From: Modestobacter sp. VKM Ac-2977
GTDB taxonomy: Bacteria; Actinomycetota; Actinomycetes; Mycobacteriales; Geodermatophilaceae
NCBI RefSeq assembly: GCF_026968045.1
Contig: NZ_JAPVBQ010000002.1
Location: 546,933 to 610,932 of the forward strand
Length of the DNA: 64,000 bases
Direction: 5' to 3'
Position numbers and translations under genes: made by a program. Shown here piece by piece: positions 44,094 through 51,663 of the stretch. Under the pieces are notes generated by a model. The model had not been told where the DNA came from. It searched no databases and worked only from the letters and a program-made list of their open reading frames with translations. Within the stretch, counting starts at the first letter, position 1; each line of letters begins with the position of its first letter.

Positions 44094-45199
44094 GATCGCC
44101 CCTCCCTGCCCAGGACGAACCCCTCGGGTGGGGAGAGGACCCCGTTCGCCTGCACGGTGACGTGGTGCGGTCCCGGGTAGTGGGTCCGGGTGGTGAGGGG
44201 GCGGAAGGAGTGGGTCTTCGTGACGACGGTGCTGCCGCCGGCGGCGATGCGCCGTGACCCGAGCTTGAAGGTCTTGGCGCTCACGGACCCGTTGGCGCGT
44301 TGGAATCCGATCGAGTAGTCGATCGCCACGGTCGCGTCCGTCTCCCCGTGGTTGGTGACGAGGGCCGTGAACGTGAGATCCCCTCCCCAGGGAACGACAG
44401 CAGCGGGGATGCGCGGCTGGGCCACGTGCAAGCTGTCGCCGGTGAACCCCACGAGTGCCAGCGCGGTGGGATCCGCCCGCTTGATCAGCGTCCTCAGGCC
44501 GTGCCGGAGCACCCAGGGAGTGTTGGCGTCCGGCTCGCCGGCCCACGCGGCGGCGGCTTCCGTGACGACGGAGGGATCGACGCGGCCGAGGTCGTTGAGG
44601 TGGTTCGCGACCGAGCGCCGCACGTACTCGGCCGGGTCGCGATAGGTGGCGTCCAGGATGCCTCGTGTCGCACGAGGATGGGCGAGCAGCCAGGGAACCC
44701 GTTTCGCCCAGGGCAGGTAGGCGCGAGAGCCCTCGGTGGCGAGTCGTCGCACGTGCTCGCTGTCGTGTTCCGTCCAGGCCTCCATGATGCGGAGGCCGCG
44801 CTCGGGTCGGGTGTTGAGGAGCTCGCGGACGGCGAACTCGCCCGTCAGACCGACGGTGAGCCGGGCCAACAACGTCATGGCGGCGTCGAAGTCCCGCGTC
44901 GACGCGGTCTCCAGTGCTCTCGCCGCGATGAACTCCGTGGTGGGCCAGATCATCCACCCGCCGAACCGCGGCTCGTCCAGGACATCGAGCACCACTCGCT
45001 CGGCGGCCGGGAACCCCGCCGGGACGTCGCTGAGGAGAGCGTCGCGAACGATGTCCACCCGCTCCCGGAGGCGAACGCCCCGTACGGCACCCTCCGCCTG
45101 GACCAGCGCGGGGAGATGGCGGGTGGGCGCGACCGCCTCCACCGCAGCCCGTAGCCGGGCGACGACGGCTGGGCTGATCAGTTCGTCCATGGCGCCCAC
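44090..45199 (-). CDS. AlkC/AlkD-like DNA alkylation repair protein
   Basis: A 369-residue protein made mostly of helical HEAT-like repeats (residues ~20-250, for example PWLLAHPRATRGILDATYRD and EYVRRSVANHLNDLGRVDPS), followed by an immunoglobulin-like C-terminal region (LTFTALVTNHGETDATVAID). This layout matches AlkC-type DNA glycosylases that remove N3-alkylated purines. GTG 45199 has AGGAG at ~5 nt, so I prefer it to ATG 45190. Coupling to the ATL gene supports a role against alkylating agents. Confidence 0.86.
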   Translation of the reverse strand: MGAMDELISPAVVARLRAAVEAVAPTRHLPALVQAEGAVRGVRLRERVDIVRDALLSDVPAGFPAAERVVLDVLDEPRFGGWMIWPTTEFIAARALETASTRDFDAAMTLLARLTVGLTGEFAVRELLNTRPERGLRIMEAWTEHDSEHVRRLATEGSRAYLPWAKRVPWLLAHPRATRGILDATYRDPAEYVRRSVANHLNDLGRVDPSVVTEAAAAWAGEPDANTPWVLRHGLRTLIKRADPTALALVGFTGDSLHVAQPRIPAAVVPWGGDLTFTALVTNHGETDATVAIDYSIGFQRANGSVSAKTFKLGSRRIAAGGSTVVTKTHSFRPLTTRTHYPGPHHVTVQANGVLSPPEGFVLGREGRS

Positions 45200-45258
45200 A
45201 GCTGCTCCTCTCGCGCCGAGACACGCGGTCGCTCGCGCCGGCGCCGATGCTCATCGGT

Positions 45259-46044
45259 CTAGGTGGTCGGGACGGTCCCGCCGTCGATCACGTACTCCGC
45301 ACCGACGATCGCCGACGCCTGGTCGGACACCAGGAAGCCCACCAGATCGGCGATCTCCTCCGTCCTCGCGAAGCGGCCGAGAGGCACGCCGCCGAGGGAG
45401 TCGAGGATCTTCTCCTTCGCCCCCTCCCGGCTCAGGCCGTTCCCCTCCGCGATCCGGTCCACGAACCTCTCGTACGCCTCGGTCTCGATCCCGCCAGGAC
45501 TGATCGCGTTGACCCGCACACCGTGCGGCGCGAGCTCGTTCGCCAGGCCCTTGCTGTACGTGCGCAACGCGGCCTTCGCAGCCGCGTACGCGAGAGACGC
45601 GTCGTACTGCGGCATCTGCCGCTGGATGGACGTGAAGTGGAGCACGACACCGTGCCCGGACCGGATCATCCAGGGCAGCAGCGCTCGATCGAGCCGCACG
45701 GCGCCGAGGAAGTTGAGGTTCAGCTCGGTCATCCACTGCTCGTCCGTGATCGCCACGAACCCACCGGACGGCGTGGACGCACCTCCGACGACGTGCACGA
45801 GGACGTCGAGACCGCCGGCCTCCTCGATGCACGACGCGACGCGCACCGTGCCCTGCGCGGTCGAGGTGTCGGCCGCGATGAAGCGGTCCGGGAACTCGTA
45901 CCCGTCGGGCATCGTCCGGGCCGTCACGTACACATCGGCGCCGAGCTCGCGAAGCCGTTCGGCCACGGCCTTGCCCGATCCCTTCGACCCGCCAGTGACC
46001 AGCGCTCGACGCCCGTCCAGGCGCCCGCGATCCACACTCCCCAT
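45259..46044 (-). CDS. SDR family oxidoreductase
   Basis: A 261-residue SDR. The cofactor loop is [15 protein letters not shown], followed by VLVHVVGGA, the active site [20 protein letters not shown] with Tyr and Lys (AAAKAAL), and [13 protein letters not shown]. It resembles GluDH-type SDRs with a C-terminal [11 protein letters not shown] 46044 follows GAAGGAGCAGAG. It is the third gene of a run with the alpha/beta hydrolase and the NTF2-like gene, probably under MerR control from 47,400. Confidence 0.91.
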   Translation of the reverse strand: MGSVDRGRLDGRRALVTGGSKGSGKAVAERLRELGADVYVTARTMPDGYEFPDRFIAADTSTAQGTVRVASCIEEAGGLDVLVHVVGGASTPSGGFVAITDEQWMTELNLNFLGAVRLDRALLPWMIRSGHGVVLHFTSIQRQMPQYDASLAYAAAKAALRTYSKGLANELAPHGVRVNAISPGGIETEAYERFVDRIAEGNGLSREGAKEKILDSLGGVPLGRFARTEEIADLVGFLVSDQASAIVGAEYVIDGGTVPTT

Positions 46045-46183
46045 CTCTGCTCCTTCGTCGTCGTTGCGGTCGCTCCGGGCCTGCTCGACGGCCGCCCGCG
46101 CGTCCTCGAAGACCGGATCGGTTCCGGGCCGCTCCGCCCCCTGCGCTGTGCGGAGGGCGGAGCGGCCCGCCGAGCTCCTCGGA

Positions 46184-46930
46184 TCACTCGGTCGTCGCGC
46201 GGGCGGCCTCATCGATCAGCCGGGCGACGGTGTCGGGCCGGGAGACGGTCACGGCGTGCGAGGCGTCCACCTCGACGGCGTGCGACGAGGCGCGCTCGGC
46301 CATGAACCGCTGCGCCTCGGCCGGGACGGCGAGGTCCTGGCGCGTCACGAGAGTCCAGGACGGAATGGTCTTCCAGGCCGCCTTCGTCGCCTTGTCCGCC
46401 AGGGCTCCGGCGAGGATGGGCCGCTGGGTGACGGCCATCAGGTCGGCCACGTCCGCCGGCACGTCCGCGGCGAAGATCGGCTGGAACTTCTCCTGCTCGA
46501 TGTAGAGGTCCTCGACGGTCTGCCCCTGCTGGCCGCGGACGGGCACCGGGCGCAGCGCCGTCCCGAGCTCGTTGCCCGGGAACTTCCCGGCCAGCTCACC
46601 GGTGCTCTCCCCCTCGTCCAGCAGGAAGCTGGCGACGAACACCAGCGCCTTCACCCGCGGGTGCCCGTCGGCGGCCTCGCTCATGACGCTGCCGCCGTAG
46701 GAGTGGCCGGCGAGGACGATCGGCCCGTCCACGCTGTCGAGGACGTCGCGCAGGTGGTCGGCGTCGCCCTGCAGCGAGCGGAGCGGGTTGGCCACCCCGA
46801 TCACCGGATGGCCGTCGTTCCGGAGTCGGGCGATCACGCCGTTCCAGCTCGACGAGTCAGCGAAGGCCCCGTGGACGAGGACCACGGTGGGCGTGGCCCC
46901 GGTGCGGGTCCCGAGCGTGTTGCTGGTCAT
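46184..46930 (-). CDS. Alpha/beta hydrolase
   Basis: A 248-residue alpha/beta hydrolase with [18 protein letters not shown] (oxyanion segment), the nucleophile elbow [15 protein letters not shown] (Ser) and the late His in [14 protein letters not shown]. It belongs to the group near haloperoxidase/esterase-like proteins and is likely cytosolic, as there is no signal peptide. It acts on an ester or lactone of unknown identity. It is the middle gene of a MerR-linked run, with an NTF2-like gene upstream. Confidence 0.92.
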   Translation of the reverse strand: MTSNTLGTRTGATPTVVLVHGAFADSSSWNGVIARLRNDGHPVIGVANPLRSLQGDADHLRDVLDSVDGPIVLAGHSYGGSVMSEAADGHPRVKALVFVASFLLDEGESTGELAGKFPGNELGTALRPVPVRGQQGQTVEDLYIEQEKFQPIFAADVPADVADLMAVTQRPILAGALADKATKAAWKTIPSWTLVTRQDLAVPAEAQRFMAERASSHAVEVDASHAVTVSRPDTVARLIDEAARATTE

Positions 46931-47011
46931 CGGTTCTCCCTCTCTGTCAGCGGGCGATCCCTTCGCCCGTCTGGGTGTTCACCAGGTGGAGTGACTTCCG
47001 GGAGCCGGTCG

Positions 47012-47365
47012 TCACGGCGCGATGACGAGCTCCGCGATGGAGTCGCCGTCCATCGCGAAGCGGTAGTGCAGGTCGACGACGCCACCGGGGAAGTCGCCCT
47101 CCAGGTGCTTGGTGGCGATCCAGTGCGCGTCGTCGGAGCGCTCCGCGGCGACGAGGGTGCTGGTGTAGGTGAACTCGGCCCCGGCCTTGGCCAGGAAGCG
47201 CCGGATCTCCTCGGTCCCGCGGTAGGTGAGGCCGTCGTCGACCACCACGGCGGTCGACGTGAAGGCGCGCAGCGCGGTGTCCGCATCGCCGGCGTCGTGC
47301 GCGGCGAGGTAGCCGCGGATCGTTGCGGGGAGCTGGTCGGGCTGGATGCTGGTCGATGAGGTCAT
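47012..47365 (-). CDS. NTF2/SnoaL-like protein
   Basis: A 117-residue protein of the nuclear transport factor 2 fold (IRGYLAAHDAGDADTALRAF, EEIRRFLAKAGAEFTYTSTL, HYRFAMDGDSIAELVIAP). Such cone-shaped proteins bind or isomerise small hydrophobic molecules. It is first in the MerR-linked run, with the classic MerR promoter element just upstream. Start ATG at 47365. Confidence 0.87.
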   Translation of the reverse strand: MTSSTSIQPDQLPATIRGYLAAHDAGDADTALRAFTSTAVVVDDGLTYRGTEEIRRFLAKAGAEFTYTSTLVAAERSDDAHWIATKHLEGDFPGGVVDLHYRFAMDGDSIAELVIAP

Positions 47366-47380
47366 GGCCCCACGGTGCGG

Positions 47381-47402
47381 CCTCCCGATGCGGGAGGGTC
47401 AA
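47381..47402 (-). promoter_or_regulatory. MerR-type promoter of the NTF2-hydrolase-SDR run
   Basis: On the minus strand TTGACC (47402-47397) directly precedes the perfect inverted repeat CCTCCCG-ATG-CGGGAGG (47381-47397). MerR-family activators bind such a repeat between -35 and -10 in over-long spacers. The -10 is weak (CACCGT at ~19 bp), as expected for a promoter that needs DNA untwisting. Confidence 0.7.
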
Positions 47403-47410
47403 GCGCTGGA

Positions 47411-47427
47411 CTCTCCCCCAGGGAGAG
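47411..47427 (+). promoter_or_regulatory. Second MerR operator, before the merR-type gene
   Basis: CTCTCCC-CCA-GGGAGAG is a perfect 7-bp inverted repeat with 3-bp centre, 17 bp before GTG 47444. Its CTCCC/GGGAG core matches the operator of the divergent promoter, so the regulator probably controls its own gene as well. Confidence 0.7.
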
Positions 47428-47443
47428 GGGGCAGAGTGCACAC

Positions 47444-48286
47444 GTGCTTGCGATCGGCGAGTTCTCCCAGCTGACCCACCTCAGCGTGCGCACGCTGCGC
47501 CGCTACCACGACGCCGGCCTGCTCGAGCCCGCCGCGGTGGACGCCACGACCGGGTACCGCTACTACAGCCCGGACCAGATCCCGACCGCCCAGGTCATCC
47601 ACCGGCTGCGGGAGCTCGACGTCCCGCTGTCCGACGTGCAGCGCATCCTGCGCTCCCCCGACCCGAGCACCCGGGCCACCCTCGTGGCCGACCACCTGCA
47701 ACGACTCGAGTCGGAGCTGGATCGGACCCGCGCCGCGGTGGTGTCGCTGCGCCGGCTGCTCCGGCCGGATCCGGCCGCGTTGGACGTCGAGCTCCGCACG
47801 GTCCCGGCGACGACGGTGGCCGCGGTCGAGGACGACGTGGCGCACGAGGACGTGCTCGACTGGTACGCCGGCGCCATGGCCGAGCTGGACGCCGTGGTCC
47901 GCCAGCCGACCGGCGCTCCGGGCGGGCTCTACGACAACGCGCTGTTCGAGAACGGCCGCGGGCACCTCCTCGTGTACCGGCCGACGGCGGAACCGCCACG
48001 CAGCGGCCGGGTGCACCCGGTCACCCTGCCGGCCGTCGAGCTCGCCGTCGCCACCCACGTCGGAGAGCACGACGACATCGACGTCACCTACGGCGAACTC
48101 GGCAGCTGGGTGGTGGCCAACGCACTGGCCGTGGCCGGCCCGGTGCGGGAGACCTACCTCGTCGGGCCACGCGACACCCCCGACCCGGGCGCCTGGCGCA
48201 CCGAGATCGGCTGGCCGGTCTTCCGGATGGCACCGCCGGTTCCCCGTGGTCCCGGAGCCGTCGAGCGACGACCACGCACGTCGTAG
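47444..48286 (+). CDS. MerR regulator with GyrI-like ligand domain
   Basis: A 280-residue regulator. Residues 1-70 are the winged helix (LAIGEFSQLTHLSVRTLRRY, TGYRYYSPDQI), residues ~75-120 the dimer coiled coil, and residues ~125-275 a GyrI-like domain (LDVELRTVPATTVAAVEDDV, HPVTLPAVELAVATHVGEHD) that usually binds cationic hydrophobic compounds. GTG 47444 follows GGCAGAG. It is divergent from the NTF2-hydrolase-SDR run, and both promoters carry matching repeats. Confidence 0.92.
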   Translation: MLAIGEFSQLTHLSVRTLRRYHDAGLLEPAAVDATTGYRYYSPDQIPTAQVIHRLRELDVPLSDVQRILRSPDPSTRATLVADHLQRLESELDRTRAAVVSLRRLLRPDPAALDVELRTVPATTVAAVEDDVAHEDVLDWYAGAMAELDAVVRQPTGAPGGLYDNALFENGRGHLLVYRPTAEPPRSGRVHPVTLPAVELAVATHVGEHDDIDVTYGELGSWVVANALAVAGPVRETYLVGPRDTPDPGAWRTEIGWPVFRMAPPVPRGPGAVERRPRTS

Positions 48287-48417
48287 TCCTCTCCCGGCGG
48301 CTGACGACGGTCAGTGGGTCGCTCGTCCACCGGGTGCGGCGCCGCGCGTGAGGAAACACCGGGACCCGTGGTGGTGTTCACCCGGTGTACATGACGTCCG
48401 AGGGAAGAAGGCACACC

Positions 48418-48933
48418 GTGACCACCGAGACGACGATCCTCGCCGGCGGCTGCTTCTGGGGCGCGCAGGACCTGCTGCGCCAGCGCCCGGGGGTGCTCTC
48501 CAGCCGGGTCGGGTACTCCGGCGGCGACACCCCCAACGCCACGTACCGGAACCACGGCGATCACGCCGAGGCGGTCGAGATCGTCTTCGACCCTGAGGTG
48601 ATCTCGTTCAGGGAGCTGCTGGAGTTCTTCTTCCAGATCCACGACCCGTCGACGAAGGACCGGCAGGGCAACGACGTGGGCCGGAGCTACCGCTCGGCGA
48701 TCTACTACACCAGCGACGAGCAGAAGAGCGTCGCCCTGGACACGATCGCCGACGTCGACGTCTCGGGCATCTGGCCGGGCAAGGTCGTCACCGAGGTCGA
48801 GCCGGCCGGCGCGTTCTGGGAGGCCGAGGCGGAGCACCAGGACTACCTGCAGAGGATCCCCTTCGGCTACACGTGCCACTACGTGCGCCCCGACTGGGTG
48901 CTCCCGCGTCGCGAGGCGCAGGCCACCCGATGA
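48418..48933 (+). CDS. msrA: Peptide methionine sulfoxide reductase A
   Basis: A 171-residue MsrA that reduces methionine-S-sulfoxide with thioredoxin. The catalytic loop [48 protein letters not shown] and [15 protein letters not shown] are intact, and a resolving-type Cys is in [13 protein letters not shown] 48418 has AGAAGG upstream; ATG 48391 is an alternative with a longer leader. It stands alone. Confidence 0.95.
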   Translation: MTTETTILAGGCFWGAQDLLRQRPGVLSSRVGYSGGDTPNATYRNHGDHAEAVEIVFDPEVISFRELLEFFFQIHDPSTKDRQGNDVGRSYRSAIYYTSDEQKSVALDTIADVDVSGIWPGKVVTEVEPAGAFWEAEAEHQDYLQRIPFGYTCHYVRPDWVLPRREAQATR

Positions 48934-49098
48934 CCTGACGCCCGGTGCGACGACGGCGAGGGGGACGTCCTTTCCGGGGTGTCCCCCTCGACGCGTCTCC
49001 ACCACCCCCGCGCCGGACCCGGACGTGACCGGTGGGACAACGGGGAGTCGTGGGGCGCGGCGCCACCACGGGTGCCGCCGCCGTGCGCACGATGGGGC

Positions 49099-50016
49099 AT
49101 GCCCACCCGCCCGGACGCCGTCGCCGCGCTGCCGGTCGCGCCGGGCGTGTACCGCTTCCGGGACGGCAGCGGCCGCGTGCTGTACGTCGGGCGGGCCGGC
49201 GAGTTGCGCCGCCGGGTCAGCTCCTACTGGGGTGACCTGCGCGACCGCCGCCACCTACGGCGGATGGTGCCGCGGGTCGCCCGGATCGAGGCGCTGGTCT
49301 GCGACTCCGCGCACGAGGCGGCCTGGGCCGAACGAAACCTGCTCGAGCGGTCGCTGCCACCGTGGAACCGGATCGTCGGCGGACTGGAGGTGCCGGTCAG
49401 CATCTGCCTGGACCCCTCGCCGGAGGCGCCGCGCCTCGGCCTCGCTGCGACGCAGCGGCCGACACCGGGTGTCCGCTTCTTCGGGCCGTACCTGGGGGCC
49501 GGCAAGGTGCGGTTGGCCGTGTCCGGGCTCGAACGGCTGTACCCGCTCGGTCACGCCGGCCCGACCCGCACCGCCGGCGAGCGGGAGCTGGCCCGGGTCC
49601 GCGGCGGGCAGGCACTCCCCGTCGCGCAGCTGGCGGGCGCCGTGGCGTCCGTGCTGGACCGCGAGCCGACGGCGGTCGCCGCTGCGCTGGCGGCCCTGAC
49701 CGCCCGGCGCGACGCCGCGGCCGGGCTGCACGCGTTCGAGGCCGCCGCCCGGCTCCAGCAGGAGATCGAGGCGGTCGAGTGGGTGGTCGCGCCGCAGCGG
49801 GTCACCGCGCCCGGCGAGGGAGGCGACCAGGTGGTCACCGCCTGGGGGGACGACGTCCTGGTGCGGCTGCGGATCCGGGACGGCCGGCTGCGCGCCTGGG
49901 AGCAGGAGACCTGCTCCCGCCCGGTTCCCGGCACCCGGGCGCCCGACGGGTGGGCGCCCTTCCTGCGTCGCAACGCAGAACTGGCCGCCCGGCTGGCGGC
50001 GCTGCCCGTCACGTGA
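49099..50016 (+). CDS. GIY-YIG nuclease, UvrC/Cho-like
   Basis: A 305-residue protein. Residues ~10-95 are the GIY-YIG domain with GVYRFRDGSGRVLYVGRAGE, a helix with RRRVSSYWG, and the catalytic Glu in HEAAWAERNLLE. Residues ~210-245 have a UVR-like helix (ALTARRDAAAGLHAF). There is no C-terminal RNase H-type UvrC nuclease, so it is a Cho-like single nuclease rather than full UvrC. It probably makes a single incision in DNA repair. It is the last intact gene before the rearranged region. Confidence 0.87.
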   Translation: MPTRPDAVAALPVAPGVYRFRDGSGRVLYVGRAGELRRRVSSYWGDLRDRRHLRRMVPRVARIEALVCDSAHEAAWAERNLLERSLPPWNRIVGGLEVPVSICLDPSPEAPRLGLAATQRPTPGVRFFGPYLGAGKVRLAVSGLERLYPLGHAGPTRTAGERELARVRGGQALPVAQLAGAVASVLDREPTAVAAALAALTARRDAAAGLHAFEAAARLQQEIEAVEWVVAPQRVTAPGEGGDQVVTAWGDDVLVRLRIRDGRLRAWEQETCSRPVPGTRAPDGWAPFLRRNAELAARLAALPVT

Positions 50017-50090
50017 GCTGCTCAGCTGAGCCGGGGCCCGAGGGCGTCAGTCGCCGTGCGGGTCGAGGTGGTTGAGAGCGTCGTGGCCTG

Positions 50091-50619
50091 GCCCGTTTCC
50101 GCACCGAGCAGCCGCCCTACTCGATCCTCAACCGGGGCAACGAACGCGAGGTGCTCCCGGTCTGCCAGCGATACGGCCTGGGCACCGTCGTCTGGAGCCC
50201 GCTGTCGATGGGGCTGCTCACCGGCCGCTACCGGAAAGGGCAGGAACAGCCATCGTCAGCCGCACGCATGCACTGGTGCCCCGGCACATGACCGACGAGC
50301 GCACACTCGACGCCGTCGAGCGGCTCATCCGGTTGCCGACCAGGCCGGCCTGTCACTGACCCATATGGCGATGGCCTTTGCCGTCGCCTATCCGGGAGTC
50401 ACCTCGGCGGTCATCGCGCCCCGCACGATGAGCCACCTGGAGGACCTGTTGGCCGGCGTCGGCGTGACCCTCGACGACGACGTCCCGGACCAGATCGGCG
50501 CGATCGTGCCGCCCGGGGTCGACCTCGGCCAGCTGGACGTGTCCTACGTGCCGCCACCGCTGCAGCAGGCCGCGCTGCGGCGACGATCGGTGGCCGAGCG
50601 CGCCGCCACCGTGGCATGA
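50091..50619 (+). pseudogene. Aldo/keto reductase, truncated with frameshifts
   Basis: Only the C-terminal half of an aldo/keto reductase remains. One frame gives [20 protein letters not shown] and [19 protein letters not shown]; a short second frame gives [14 protein letters not shown]; a third gives ADQAGLSLTHMAMAFAVAYP and VIAPRTMSHLEDLLAG, ending at the TGA at 50619. The N-terminal TIM-barrel half with the catalytic Tyr is missing. Two frameshifts plus the 5' truncation make it non-functional. It abuts the first qor fragment. Confidence 0.85.
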
Positions 50620-50653
50620 CTCCGGCGCCCGTACGGGCGAGACCTGCGACCCA

Positions 50654-50816
50654 TAGATTGAGGGTCATGCGAGCCGTCCAGATCACCCGCTTCGGCGGTC
50701 CCGAGGTCCTCGACGTCGTCGATCTCCCCAACCCCGTCCCAGGGGACGGCCAGCAGGTCTATGAGGTGTCCGCCGCAGGAGTCAACTTCGCCGACACCCA
50801 CCACCGCGTGTCCTGA
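50654..50816 (+). pseudogene. qor 5' fragment, copy 1
   Basis: ATG 50667 encodes 49 residues of a zinc-independent quinone oxidoreductase N terminus (MRAVQITRFGGPEVLDVVDL, ending NFADTHHRVS, then TGA). TAGATT (50654-50659) ends 7 nt before the ATG, as for a leaderless promoter. Downstream, a few more qor-like codons (YLSKPD) follow in another frame before unrelated sequence. This copy has the most chromosome-like codon use at the break (TTCGCCGACACC), so it may be the original gene start. Confidence 0.88.
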
Positions 50817-50884
50817 GACCTACCTGAGCAAGCCGGACCGGACAACCCCCAGCGCAGTCCCGGGTAGCAGGGTCATGACGAGTC

Positions 50885-51208
50885 CGCCGCCGGATCGACC
50901 ACGTCGACGGGCGGTCGCGCCGGATCGTCGGCTGGCGAGCCTCGGTGGGCAGCAAGGGCGACAGCTACGACAATGCCGCCGCTGAGTCCCTGATCGGCCT
51001 CTACAAGACCGAACTCATCCGCCGACGCGGCCCTTGGCGGGGCCTCGACGACGTCGAACTCGCGACCCTTGAGTACGTCGACTGGTTCAACCACCGACGT
51101 CTGCACGGCGCCTGCGGCGACATCCCGCCAGTCGAGTACGAGGACCGCTACTACCGTTCGATCGCCGGCCTCACCGAGGACTCCCCGGCAGAACCGAGCT
51201 TCCACTGA
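50885..51208 (+). pseudogene. IS3-type transposase (OrfB) remnant
   Basis: The frame reads RRIDHVDGRSRRIVGWR joined directly to ASVGSKGDSYDNAAAESLIG, LYKTELIRRRGPW, YVDWFNHRRLHGACGDIPP, and ends FH-TGA at 51208. This is the end of an IS3-group DDE transposase with its middle part deleted: the catalytic Asp-Asp segment between GWR and ASVGS is gone, while the final Glu region (AESLIGLYK) remains. It fills most of the first qor module and ends 82 bp before the second copy. Confidence 0.82.
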
Positions 51209-51289
51209 ACCCGGGGCGGTTCATTCCACTTTCGCGGCCGGAGCCGGAGGGGGCAGTCGGCCGCGTACCGCTGCGTCGGCGCCGTTCCC

Positions 51290-51614
51290 TAGCGTCCCCT
51301 GCATGCGCGCAGTCCGGATCACCGAGTTCGGTGGACCCGAGGTCCTCAACGTCGTCGACCTGCCCGACCCCACCCCCGGGGACGGTGAGCAGCTGTTCGA
51401 GGTCTCCACCGCGGGCATCAACTATGCGGATGCACACCACCGCCTGTCGTCCGACCGACCTCGGAGCGATCCTCGACCACTGTCGACACCGAGCGCGGGC
51501 GGTACGCCTCAGGGCTCGGCTCGAGCCGTACCGGTGCTGTTCGTCGACGGCTTCCCGGACACCGGCGTATCCGCGATGACCTGCTCCAGGCGATCGCGCG
51601 TGGGGATCGAGTAG
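51290..51614 (+). pseudogene. qor 5' fragment, copy 2
   Basis: ATG 51303 encodes MRAVRITEFGGPEVLNVVDL and on to NYADAHHRLS, where homology stops near 51450. The frame then runs through unrelated residues to a stop at 51614. TAGCGT (51290-51295) lies 7 nt before the ATG. The break region TATGCGGATGCACACC has AT-richer codons than copy 1 and matches copy 4 closely. Confidence 0.87.
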
Positions 51615-51647
51615 GAGACGTCGGAGTCACGGCCTAGCCTATAGGGT

Positions 51648-51663
51648 TTAGGATGTAACCTAA
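51648..51663. promoter_or_regulatory. TetR operator over a leaderless start
   Basis: TTAGG-ATGTAA-CCTAA is an inverted repeat that overlaps the start codon of the TetR-SGNH gene at 51663. TAGGAT within it lies 8 nt before the ATG and could be the -10 element. Binding of the TetR domain would block its own transcription. Confidence 0.55.
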
